Positions 1 through 6,058 of a stretch of DNA of 8,641 nucleotides are shown one piece after another (the first letter of the stretch is position 1; every line of letters begins with the position of its first letter). A program made the translations under genes and the position numbers. The notes under the pieces were generated by a model, which saw nothing but the letters and a program-made list of their open reading frames with translations, had not been told where the DNA came from and did not search any database. Origin of the DNA: an uncultured Coriobacteriaceae bacterium (GTDB taxonomy: Bacteria > Actinomycetota > Coriobacteriia > Coriobacteriales > UMGS124); the NCBI GenBank assembly GCA_902783515.1, contig CACZRK010000019.1:1-8641 (forward strand). Reading direction: 5' to 3'.

Positions 1-198
1 GACACCACCTACACGGGCCTTGCCAAGAACCAGTGGGGCTGGTGGTACGTCAAGAACGGCAAGCTGGACACCACCTACACGGGCCTTGCCAAGAACCAGT
101 GGGGCTGGTGGTACGTCAAGAACGGCAAGCTGGACACCACCTACACGGGCGTGGGCAAGAACCAGTGGGGCTGGTGGTACGTCAAGAACGGCAGGGTG
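1..198 (+). repeat. Three tandem 66-bp coding repeats
   Basis: Units lie at 1-66, 67-132 and 133-198. The first two are identical at every base. The third differs at five positions, changing LA to VG and KL to RV in the protein. The array begins at the window edge, so more copies may lie to the left. The unit is 22 codons, so gain or loss of copies keeps the frame. A fourth, strongly diverged unit starts at 199. Confidence 0.95.
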
Positions 199-279
199 GA
201 CACGTCGTACAAAGTGAGTTGGGACACGACGCGGAATCGCTGGGTCGCTCGTAAAGGCACCTCAGTGATCATGCTCTAA
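1..279 (+). CDS. C-terminal end of a repeat-containing surface protein, 5' end outside the window
   Basis: Frame 1 is open from the first base to a TAA at 277-279 and gives 92 residues. The visible part is three tandem 22-residue repeats (core NQWGWWYVKNGK, then a DTTYTG block), followed by a degenerate partial unit beginning DTSYK and the end SVIML. Aromatic repeats with paired W and Y residues and a GK turn resemble cell-wall or glucan-binding repeats on secreted proteins of Gram-positive bacteria. I infer that this is the wall- or surface-binding tail of an exported protein; its catalytic or adhesive part would lie upstream and cannot be seen. No LPXTG sorting signal or membrane anchor follows the repeats, so attachment would depend on the repeats themselves. 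Frames 2 and 3 are also open across the repeats, but frame 1 is favoured because it gives the aromatic repeat pattern and a natural end. The next gene is convergent. Confidence 0.75.
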   Translation, partial: DTTYTGLAKNQWGWWYVKNGKLDTTYTGLAKNQWGWWYVKNGKLDTTYTGVGKNQWGWWYVKNGRVDTSYKVSWDTTRNRWVARKGTSVIML

Positions 280-295
280 GCAGTAGCCTGATCGA

Positions 296-342
296 GGGCG
301 GGGGGCGTCGCAAGGATCTTTCACGATGCGCACCCCCCGCCC
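296..342. terminator. G+C-rich hairpin between convergent genes, possible two-way terminator
   Basis: GGGCGGGGGG at 296-305 pairs perfectly with CCCCCCGCCC at 333-342, with a 27-base loop. Neither side is followed by a clear T run, so it is not a classical intrinsic terminator. Its place between two converging stop codons (277-279 and 425-427) makes a termination or transcript-end role likely. It is 16 bases past the rightward stop and about 80 past the leftward one. Confidence 0.45.
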
Positions 343-424
343 CTCTCGTCGGACACGCGGCGTCGCCACGACGCCAGCGCTCCTCATGAGGCGCACCACG
401 ATCGTCCTCGGAGAGTGATGTGTG

Positions 425-1495
425 TCAGGCACTCCGGCTGATACATTCACCCGTTCTTTGACTCGACCGTGGGTGCTTCGTCCGGTAGGCGTGTTCGAGG
501 AGGCTCGTCGCGAGGTAGGCGGGTCGACTTGCCTTGGAGAGCAGCCTCAGACGCGCCTTGCCAGTGACGCCCCGCTTGGTGGCGTATGTGACGAGCGAGG
601 GGTCGTTCGCATGGTGGCGTGCGAAGGCGGCGAGACGGCGCATCTGGGGGGCGCGATCGCTCGCGGCGAGTGCGCGATTCCGCCAGGCGATCTTCCAAAC
701 TGCTTCCATGGCTCGGACGACGCCAAGGGCCATCTTCCCCTCGCATTCCGGGTACGCGTCTGCGAGCGCCTCGTAGCGGTCAAGAAACGCGATGGCGCAG
801 TCAAGCTGCTGCTCGAGGCGAGGGAGATGGACGATGCTACCGTCACGCATGCGGTAGTGGTAGCCGACCCATGGCGACAGCGTGACGCTGTGGGCCTGCG
901 CGAAGACGCGCCATGTGGTGGGGATGTCCTCGTACGCCTTTCCGAGGGGAAATCGCACGCCGTCCCACAGCCGCGTCCGATAGAGCTTGTTCCAGACGTA
1001 GTTCTGCACGATCTCATCGCGCAGCAGCAGCCTCATCGCGGGACGCTGCGACAACGTGACCGCATGGGGGACGCTCGGCGCGTCAGTGCTTCCCTCCGTG
1101 GCGGAGACATAGCTGAAGTTGCACACTGCGATGTCGGAGTCGTTGTCTTGGAGCAGCGTGAGCAGTGTTTCAAACATCTCGGGCTCGACCCAGTCGTCCG
1201 CGTCGACGAATCCTACGAAGGGGCTTGCCACGATGTCGAGCCCGGCGTTGCGCGCATCCGAAAGCCCGCCGTTGGCCTTGTGGACGACGCGCACGCGCGC
1301 GTCCCTCGCCGCGTAGCCGTCGCAGATGGCGGGGCACTCGTCGGTTGAGCCGTCGTCCACAAGAATGACGTCCAGGTCTTTGTGCGTCTGCGCAAGGATG
1401 CTGTCGACGCAGGTTCGCAGGTACGCTTCAACGTTGTAGATGGGAACGATGACGCTGATCGTGACGCCATTCGCTGCTCTCATGGGCAATACCAT
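425..1495 (-). CDS. Family 2 glycosyltransferase (GT-A fold)
   Basis: A 356-residue cytosolic or membrane-associated glycosyltransferase that would move a sugar from a nucleotide-sugar donor onto a growing glycan. The family signature is clear: ISVIVPIYNVE at residues 13-23, LVDDGSTDE with the nucleotide-binding D47-D48, GGLSDARNAG near 76-85 and the metal-binding VDADDW with D98 and D100. An acceptor-side block follows (YVWNKLYR, then RFPLGKAYED), usual for EpsJ/WcaA-like enzymes of wall and capsule loci. No membrane segment is evident; the C-terminus is basic. I chose ATG at 1495 because AGGAC at 1501-1505 sits five bases upstream; a TTG at 1528 and an ATG at 1483 are in-frame alternatives with worse spacing. 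The gene is divergent from tagD. Codons 43-85 are nearly identical in DNA to those of the glycosyltransferase at 2151. The sugar specificity cannot be read from sequence. Confidence 0.9.
   Translation of the reverse strand: MVLPMRAANGVTISVIVPIYNVEAYLRTCVDSILAQTHKDLDVILVDDGSTDECPAICDGYAARDARVRVVHKANGGLSDARNAGLDIVASPFVGFVDADDWVEPEMFETLLTLLQDNDSDIAVCNFSYVSATEGSTDAPSVPHAVTLSQRPAMRLLLRDEIVQNYVWNKLYRTRLWDGVRFPLGKAYEDIPTTWRVFAQAHSVTLSPWVGYHYRMRDGSIVHLPRLEQQLDCAIAFLDRYEALADAYPECEGKMALGVVRAMEAVWKIAWRNRALAASDRAPQMRRLAAFARHHANDPSLVTYATKRGVTGKARLRLLSKASRPAYLATSLLEHAYRTKHPRSSQRTGECISRSA
1242..1369 (-). repeat. Left arm of a 128-bp inverted repeat
   Basis: The reverse complement of this stretch matches 2268-2395 at 127 of 128 bases. 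The one difference is at 1317/2320 and changes Gly60 in this gene to Asp57 in the other. It codes for residues 43-85 of the leftward glycosyltransferase, in the same codon phase as the other arm. Flanking homology drops quickly: about 18 identical bases around the VDSIL codons, then divergence. Confidence 0.95.
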
Positions 1496-1502
1496 TGTCT
1501 GT

Positions 1503-1516
1503 CCTATTGTTATAGG
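1503..1516 (-). promoter_or_regulatory. Small hairpin covering the ribosome binding site of the leftward glycosyltransferase
   Basis: In the leftward transcript CCTAT, four loop bases (AACA) and ATAGG form a five-pair hairpin. The AGG of its 3' arm is part of the AGGAC ribosome binding site at 1505-1501. The stem is short and A+T-rich, so on its own it would be weak. Confidence 0.35.
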
Positions 1517-1577
1517 TAACGAATGCAAGAATAGTATCTATATTGATCAAAAATAATATTTCTATCAATATAACAAT
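1506..1577. repeat. Nested A+T-rich inverted repeats sharing one arm
   Basis: ATTGTTATA at 1506-1514 is the exact reverse complement of TATAACAAT at 1569-1577. TATATTGAT at 1539-1547 is the exact reverse complement of ATCAATATA at 1564-1572. The right-hand arms overlap at 1569-1572, so the two pairings exclude each other. This could be a set of protein-binding half-sites or alternative RNA structures in the leftward leader; in A+T-rich DNA some chance pairing is expected. Confidence 0.5.
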
Positions 1578-1592
1578 GTGCTGTCCGATCCC

Positions 1593-1610
1593 ATCAGCGC
1601 ACGCGCTGAT
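1593..1610. promoter_or_regulatory. 18-bp perfect dyad, operator candidate
   Basis: ATCAGCGC, two bases AC, then GCGCTGAT: eight perfect pairs around the middle of the divergent gap. It lies 26 bases upstream of the -35 candidate for tagD. There is no T run after it on either strand, so a protein-binding site is more likely than a terminator. No regulator gene is in the window. Confidence 0.45.
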
Positions 1611-1635
1611 CATAAAACGGCAAAGCAGCCATACG

Positions 1636-1665
1636 TTGATGCGCAAATATTATAAAGTGTACGAT
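1636..1665 (+). promoter_or_regulatory. Promoter candidate for tagD and the rightward cluster
   Basis: TTGATG at 1636-1641 (4 of 6 to the -35 consensus), an 18-base spacer and TACGAT at 1660-1665 (4 of 6 to the -10). This predicts a leader of about 45 bases before the chosen tagD start. TATTAT or TATAAA at 1648-1656 is a better -10 alone but has no -35 at the right distance. Confidence 0.4.
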
Positions 1666-1715
1666 AAGAATTCGTAAAGTCGGTGTATGCCAGCGAGGAA
1701 AGCCTGGGTATCAGC

Positions 1716-2147
1716 ATGAGAAAAGTGATCACGTACGGTACGTTCGACCTGCTTCATTACGGTCACATCAACTTGCTGCGTCGCGCCAAGGCGCTTGGCG
1801 ACTATCTCATCGTTGCCCTCTCCACTGACGAGTTCAACTGGAACAGCAAGCACAAGCGGTGTTACTTCTCCTACGAGCAGCGCAAGCAGCTCCTTGAGGC
1901 CATCCGATACGTCGACCTGGTCATCCCCGAGGACAACTGGGAGCAGAAGGTGCACGACGTGCAGGAGTATAGGGTCGATACGTTCGTGATGGGCGACGAC
2001 TGGCAGGGCAAGTTTGACTTTCTCAAAGACTTTTGCGAGGTCGTCTATCTCCCTCGGACACCCGAGATCTCTACGACGCGCATCAAGAGCGAGCTGAGCG
2101 AGAAGTTTGGCCCGCAGGCCGCCTCGAATTGCGCGGGTGAGAGATAA
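1716..2147 (+). CDS. tagD: Glycerol-3-phosphate cytidylyltransferase
   Basis: A 143-residue soluble nucleotidyltransferase that makes CDP-glycerol and pyrophosphate from CTP and glycerol 3-phosphate, the donor for poly(glycerol phosphate). The N-terminal GTFDLLHYGH holds the HxGH nucleotide-binding motif at H14-H17; RYVD follows at 64-67, and RTPEISTT at 114-121 is the second signature (RTxGISTT in the Bacillus enzyme, here with E for G). Spacing of both motifs fits TagD/TarD; the usual length is about 130, so this protein has a short extra tail with no visible motif. I chose ATG at 1716 because the family starts directly with (K/R)KVITYGTFD; GAGGAAAG at 1695-1702 is a rather distant binding site. 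An in-frame GTG at 1683 would add 11 residues. The next glycosyltransferase starts three bases after the stop, so the two are probably coupled. Confidence 0.93.
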   Translation: MRKVITYGTFDLLHYGHINLLRRAKALGDYLIVALSTDEFNWNSKHKRCYFSYEQRKQLLEAIRYVDLVIPEDNWEQKVHDVQEYRVDTFVMGDDWQGKFDFLKDFCEVVYLPRTPEISTTRIKSELSEKFGPQAASNCAGER

Positions 2148-2150
2148 GTC

Positions 2151-3164
2151 ATGGAACTCAGCCGCACCGACCCGTTGATTAGCGTCATCGTCCCTGTGTA
2201 TGAAACGCAGCCGTACCTCAGGCGCTGCGTCGACAGCATCCTGGCGCAAACATACGAGAACCTTGAGGTCATTCTTGTGGACGACGGCTCAACCGACGAG
2301 TGCCCCGCCATCTGCGACGACTACGCGGCGAGGGACGCGCGCGTGCGCGTCGTCCACAAGGCCAACGGCGGGCTTTCGGATGCGCGCAACGCCGGCTTGG
2401 AGATTATGACGGGCGAGTACGTCGGGTTTGTCGACTCAGACGACTGGATCGATCGCGACATGTACGCGTACCTGCTCCGGAGCATGTCCGGGACGGACGC
2501 GGGCATCGCGTGCTGTGACGTCTATTATGTTTCACAATACAAAATAAAGTATAAATATAACCATACAGATACAGTCTATGATAAAGAGACAGCACTCAAT
2601 GATCTCTTCTTTGATAAGAGAGAGAACTATGCGTGGAACAAGCTCTATCGAGCAGGGCTATGGCGCGACGTTCGCTTTCCGAAGGGGTTGAACTTCGAGG
2701 ACCTCGTCACCATCTACAAGACCTTCGAGCGGACCAGCAACGTGATGTACCTGCGGGAGCCGAAGTATTACTACGTGAGCAGACCGGACAGCATCTCGGG
2801 TACTAAGGACTATCGTTTCAGACGCGACATCTTCCGCGCGGTCATCACGAGGTATCACGATGTCGCCCCGCGCATGCCTCAGTACAAGCCGGCCCTGTTC
2901 CGTCGCGTCCGTAACTGGTATATTCACGAGCTTTGCCGTGATTTCAAGAACAGCCCGCAGAACGATCCTATCAGTATGAAACTACTTGATATCCTTGCTC
3001 CCTTTGTTGCTGAAGTGAAGGACGATATCGCCGACATCCTCAACTTTGAGCCGCTTGAGCGCAGGAAGCTTGACGCCTTCGCGCGGGGGACGCGCGAGGG
3101 GTGCCTTGAGTCGCTTGCGTGTCACGACCTCATGTGGAAACGGCGTAATGCAAAGAAGAAATAA
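2151..3164 (+). CDS. Family 2 glycosyltransferase, mosaic gene
   Basis: A 337-residue GT-A glycosyltransferase. ISVIVPVYETQ is at 10-20, LVDDGSTDE with D44-D45, GGLSDARNAG near 73-82 and VDSDDW with the metal ligands D95 and D97. The acceptor half has YAWNKLYR, RFPKGLNFED and the YYYVSRPDSISG block common in wall and capsule enzymes. It should transfer a sugar to the same glycan that the downstream fusion modifies; the sugar is not predictable. It starts three bases after tagD, with GGTGAGAG at 2136-2143 inside the end of tagD as ribosome binding site. Codons 40-82 are almost identical to the leftward gene, but codons 124-160 lie in an A+T-rich island (31 G+C in 110 bases) unlike anything near it. 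This suggests recombination inside the gene. The frame is intact and key residues are kept, so I read it as functional. Confidence 0.9.
   Translation: MELSRTDPLISVIVPVYETQPYLRRCVDSILAQTYENLEVILVDDGSTDECPAICDDYAARDARVRVVHKANGGLSDARNAGLEIMTGEYVGFVDSDDWIDRDMYAYLLRSMSGTDAGIACCDVYYVSQYKIKYKYNHTDTVYDKETALNDLFFDKRENYAWNKLYRAGLWRDVRFPKGLNFEDLVTIYKTFERTSNVMYLREPKYYYVSRPDSISGTKDYRFRRDIFRAVITRYHDVAPRMPQYKPALFRRVRNWYIHELCRDFKNSPQNDPISMKLLDILAPFVAEVKDDIADILNFEPLERRKLDAFARGTREGCLESLACHDLMWKRRNAKKK
2268..2395 (+). repeat. Right arm of the 128-bp inverted repeat
   Basis: Matches the reverse complement of 1242-1369 at 127 of 128 bases, including synonymous positions, and covers residues 40-82 of this glycosyltransferase. 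The third glycosyltransferase domain at 3206 has a similar protein sequence here but many DNA differences, so the identity is not simple family conservation. Confidence 0.95.
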
Positions 3165-3205
3165 TTCTTATTTTATAAAGTAAACGTAATTCATAGGTAC
3201 ATGAG

Positions 3206-5869
3206 ATGGAATCGATGATGACTGTCAACAATATGCCAGATGCACATGACGACGGAACGCCGATCGTAACGTCCGCCCGCCCGAAGGTCAGCATCATCGT
3301 GCCCATCTATGGCGTCGAGCTCTACCTGCGCGACTGCGTGCGCACGCTGCGGGCGCAGACGCTTCGGGACATAGAGATCATCCTCGTTGACGACGGCTCG
3401 CCTGACGGCTGCCCGCAGATCTGCGACGAGATCGCGGCCGAGGACGAGCGCGTGCGCGTCATCCACAAGCCGAACGGGGGGCTCTCCGACGCGCGCAACG
3501 CGGGGATCGACGTGGCTCGCGGTGAGTACCTTGGCTTCGTCGACCCCGACGACTGGGTCAGGGAGGACATGTACGAGTACCTCTACGACGGCGCGCGCGA
3601 GTACGACGCGGACGTCGTCGTGTGCGAGTACTTCAACGTGAGCGAGAAGAACGCCGAGGCGACCTATCGTCCTGCCGTGCGCAGGTTTGCGGGCTCAATG
3701 GCCCTGCGGGCGCTGCTGCTGCTCAAGGTCGGCAACTACGCGTGGAACAAGATCTACCGGCGAAGCCTGTGGGAGGATGGCGTCCGCTATCCCGTGGGGA
3801 AAAAGTACGAGGACGTTCAGACGACGTACCGGTTGTTCGAGGAGGCCAACCTCGTCGTCGCGCTTCCGGAGGCGAAGTACTACTATCGCCGTCACGAGCA
3901 GAGCATCACGGGACAGAAGACCGTCGAGAATGACGGCCAGTGCGTCCAGTCGCGCATCGTGCGCTTCGAGGCGCTGGAGCAGCGCGTCGAAGCGTGGCCA
4001 GACGTTCGCGATTTCATGCTGAAGGAGATTCTCGCGTACGCGAAGCAGTTCAGGGACACTGTCGGTCGTCGCCCGCAGGCGGAGTTCGACGCGAGCCCTG
4101 ACCTCGTGCGTCAGGTCTCGTCGTTCCTGGCGCGTCATCGCGACGAGTACGTCGCGCTCAACGGGTGGGGCCGGCTCGGTCGCATGGCATTTGACGGGAT
4201 GACGAGGGAGGATCGCGCCTCCTGGGTGCGATCGATCAAGGTGAGCGGCCTCATTGCAAAGAAGGCAGAGCTTGATGAGCAGCGGCGGCGCCGAAAGAGC
4301 GACGCGACGCAGAAAAGCGCGCAGCGGCATACCTATTATGACGCGTACTACGAGGAGTATCGATCGCTTCCGATCGACCAGAACGTTGCATTCGTCGAGT
4401 CGCGCGGGGGTGAGGACCTCGCGGGCAACATGTATTGCATCGCGTCCGACCTGTGCAGACGTGGCATGCGCGTGCAGCTCTCCGTGGCGCGGGGGAGCGA
4501 GGGGAAGGTCGACGCGATCCTCGGAAGCGGGGCGTTCCCCGGCCTCACGAAGGTCGAGAAGGACACGGAGGCGTACTTCCGTGCCATTGCGACGGCAAAG
4601 TACCTGTTCAACGACATGGTCTATCCCGACGTCGTCGTCAAACGGCCTGGTCAGGTCTTCGTGAACACGTGGCATGGCACGCCGCTCAAGAACCTGGAGT
4701 TTGACGTTCGCAAGGAGCGGCATGCGATGGGCGGTGGCACCCGAGGGTTCCTGCAGTGCGACTACCTCGCCGTCCCGAGCATGTACCTGGCAGACCGGCT
4801 ACTTGGCGCGAGTCAAATCGATCAGATCTACCGGGGCAGGATCGCCTGCTGCGGATATCCGCGCAACGCGGTGTTCTTTGACGTGGCCGAACGCGAGAAG
4901 GTCCGTCGCGCGATGGGCGTGCAGGACAAGGAGGTCTTCGCGTACATGCCGACGTGGCGCGGCACGTTTGAGGGCCATGTCGACGTGACGGGGGAGTATG
5001 CGACGCAGGCGATTCTTGACTTCTTTGAGAGGACGCTACGCGACAACCAAGTGATGTATGTCAAGCTCCACAATTTTGCCGTTCAGTCGGTAAGCTACGA
5101 TGACTACCGGCATGTGCGCCCGTTCGACCCGCGATTTGACGCATACGCGGTGCTGAACGCCGCCGACTGCCTGATCACCGACTACTCGAGCGTCTTCTTT
5201 GACTATGCGAGCTGCGGCGGCAAGGTCGTCCTGTTCACATATGATCGGGCGGAGTACCTCAGGGAGCGCGGGCTCTACATTGACCTTGACGAGCTGCCCT
5301 TCCCAAAGGCGGACACCTATCGGCAGCTCGCGGGCGAGCTCAATCTCGTCAAGTCCTACGACGACGCGGACTTCCTGCGAACGTACTGCACGTTTGATCG
5401 CCCGGACTCGACGGACACCCTGCTGAGGCTGGTCATCGATGGCGAGGACAGCTGCGCGATTGCCAAGGCGACGCCAAACGGCAAGCGCAACGTCCTGCTG
5501 TACGACGCGAGCTACTATCTGCACGACGCGCTTCCCGAGGAGGTCGAGGAGCTCCTGACGGGACTGGACACCTCCGAGGCCAACTACTACTACGGCTTCC
5601 GCCAGTGGGCGCTCAAGCGCACGCCGAAGTACCTGCAGCGGCTTCCCGAGGCGATCCGTCTTTATGCGCTTCCCGAGAACACGCGCATGACGTCTCGCGA
5701 GCAGGCTGAGGCGCGGCGCGGCGGCGGTCGACTCCCGGCGTCGTACGTGGAGCGGGAGACGCAGCGGCTGTTCTTTGGCAATCCCTTTGACGAAGTGCGC
5801 GTGGTCTTCCCGAATGAGTATGACCCCTATGTGGATCTGTTGCGACAGCTGCCGAACTATCGGTCGTAG
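3206..5869 (+). CDS. Fused family 2 glycosyltransferase and CDP-glycerol glycerophosphotransferase
   Basis: An 887-residue two-enzyme protein. Residues about 28-260 are a GT-A domain: VSIIVPIYG, LVDDGSPDG (D62-D63), VDPDDW (D113, D115), WNKIYRR. A helical, basic linker (about 260-385, with a QRRRRK stretch) follows. Residues about 390-755 are a TagB/TagF-like domain that transfers glycerol-phosphate from CDP-glycerol: HGTPLK (H490), GYPRN (550-554), PTWR (582-585), KLHNF (H622) and TDYSSVFFDYA (from T658). From about 760 a third segment starts like a GT-B half-domain (NVLLYDASYY) and stops at 887, apparently cut short. There is no signal peptide or membrane segment; such enzymes work on the inner face of the membrane. 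It would both glycosylate the glycan and add glycerol-phosphate made with TagD. ATG at 3206 is the chosen start, with weak ATAGG upstream; ATGs at 3215 and 3218 are alternatives. Bifunctional fusions of this type are known. Confidence 0.92.
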   Translation: MESMMTVNNMPDAHDDGTPIVTSARPKVSIIVPIYGVELYLRDCVRTLRAQTLRDIEIILVDDGSPDGCPQICDEIAAEDERVRVIHKPNGGLSDARNAGIDVARGEYLGFVDPDDWVREDMYEYLYDGAREYDADVVVCEYFNVSEKNAEATYRPAVRRFAGSMALRALLLLKVGNYAWNKIYRRSLWEDGVRYPVGKKYEDVQTTYRLFEEANLVVALPEAKYYYRRHEQSITGQKTVENDGQCVQSRIVRFEALEQRVEAWPDVRDFMLKEILAYAKQFRDTVGRRPQAEFDASPDLVRQVSSFLARHRDEYVALNGWGRLGRMAFDGMTREDRASWVRSIKVSGLIAKKAELDEQRRRRKSDATQKSAQRHTYYDAYYEEYRSLPIDQNVAFVESRGGEDLAGNMYCIASDLCRRGMRVQLSVARGSEGKVDAILGSGAFPGLTKVEKDTEAYFRAIATAKYLFNDMVYPDVVVKRPGQVFVNTWHGTPLKNLEFDVRKERHAMGGGTRGFLQCDYLAVPSMYLADRLLGASQIDQIYRGRIACCGYPRNAVFFDVAEREKVRRAMGVQDKEVFAYMPTWRGTFEGHVDVTGEYATQAILDFFERTLRDNQVMYVKLHNFAVQSVSYDDYRHVRPFDPRFDAYAVLNAADCLITDYSSVFFDYASCGGKVVLFTYDRAEYLRERGLYIDLDELPFPKADTYRQLAGELNLVKSYDDADFLRTYCTFDRPDSTDTLLRLVIDGEDSCAIAKATPNGKRNVLLYDASYYLHDALPEEVEELLTGLDTSEANYYYGFRQWALKRTPKYLQRLPEAIRLYALPENTRMTSREQAEARRGGGRLPASYVERETQRLFFGNPFDEVRVVFPNEYDPYVDLLRQLPNYRS

Positions 5870-5880
5870 ACGTCCGCCGC

Positions 5881-5898
5881 GCCCTCGAAAGGGGCTTT
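5881..5898 (+). terminator. Weak hairpin after the fusion gene
   Basis: GCCCT and GGGGC form five pairs (one G-T) around CGAAA, followed by only three Ts. It begins 11 bases after the stop at 5869. It may cause partial termination before the internal promoter candidate but is too weak to call firmly. Confidence 0.25.
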
Positions 5899-5964
5899 GC
5901 CCTCACAAGGCATCTGCGCGTGGCGCGTGACTGCCATGCGCTTTACGCGTCGTGTCTTCGGCGG

Positions 5965-5994
5965 CTGAAAGGCGTTCTGGCCGATTGGTATACT
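5965..5994 (+). promoter_or_regulatory. Internal promoter candidate for tagG-tagH
   Basis: TATACT at 5989-5994 (5 of 6 to the -10 consensus), preceded by TGG to give an extended -10. CTGAAA at 5965-5970 is a 4-of-6 match to the -35 with an 18-base spacer. It lies in the 261-bp gap after the fusion gene, about 130 bases before the exporter genes, and is the best promoter-like sequence in the window. Confidence 0.5.
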
Positions 5995-6040
5995 GGCGTG
6001 ACGATTCGCATCAACATGTTCGACGCGGCCGTGGCATGGG

Positions 6041-6058
6041 ACGCCGCTCTGACGGCGT
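6041..6058 (+). other. Leader hairpin upstream of tagG
   Basis: ACGCCG, six loop bases CTCTGA, then CGGCGT: six perfect pairs in the untranslated stretch between the promoter candidate and tagG. No T run follows, so it is not a terminator. It may only stabilise the leader, and short stems of this kind are common in G+C-rich DNA. Confidence 0.3.

Larger units (their letters stand above)
1496..1715. promoter_or_regulatory. A+T-rich divergent regulatory region
   Basis: This 220-bp gap separates the leftward glycosyltransferase from tagD and must hold the promoters of both. It is much richer in A+T than the genes on either side, especially 1501-1580 and 1640-1680. It carries several inverted repeats, listed separately. 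I saw no strong consensus promoter for the leftward gene; TTGATA on the minus strand (1568-1563) is a fair -35 but lacks a good -10. No protein-coding frame is convincing here. Confidence 0.7.

Noticed and set aside
20..254. Two further plus-strand frames through the tandem repeats
   Set aside because: A 66-bp repeat without stops is open in all three forward frames. Only frame 1 gives the aromatic wall-binding type pattern and a sensible end.
422..1348. 308-residue open frame on the plus strand
   Set aside because: It is antisense to the leftward glycosyltransferase, whose motifs are unmistakable. Its composition is what G+C-rich antisense frames give, and it shows no family motif.
1506..1577. 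Recombinase-type invertible promoter bounded by the 9-bp inverted repeats
   Set aside because: The arms are short and A+T-rich, overlap a second pairing, and no invertase gene is in the window.
1650..2249. 199-residue open frame on the minus strand across tagD
   Set aside because: tagD has both cytidylyltransferase signatures; the antisense frame has none.
3155..3175. AAGAA-ATAA-TTCTT hairpin followed by T-rich DNA at the end of the second glycosyltransferase
   Set aside because: The stem has only five mostly A-T pairs, overlaps the stop codon and would be too weak for an intrinsic terminator.
3695..4723. 342-residue open frame on the minus strand
   Set aside because: It overlaps the fusion gene in antisense and has no recognisable motif.
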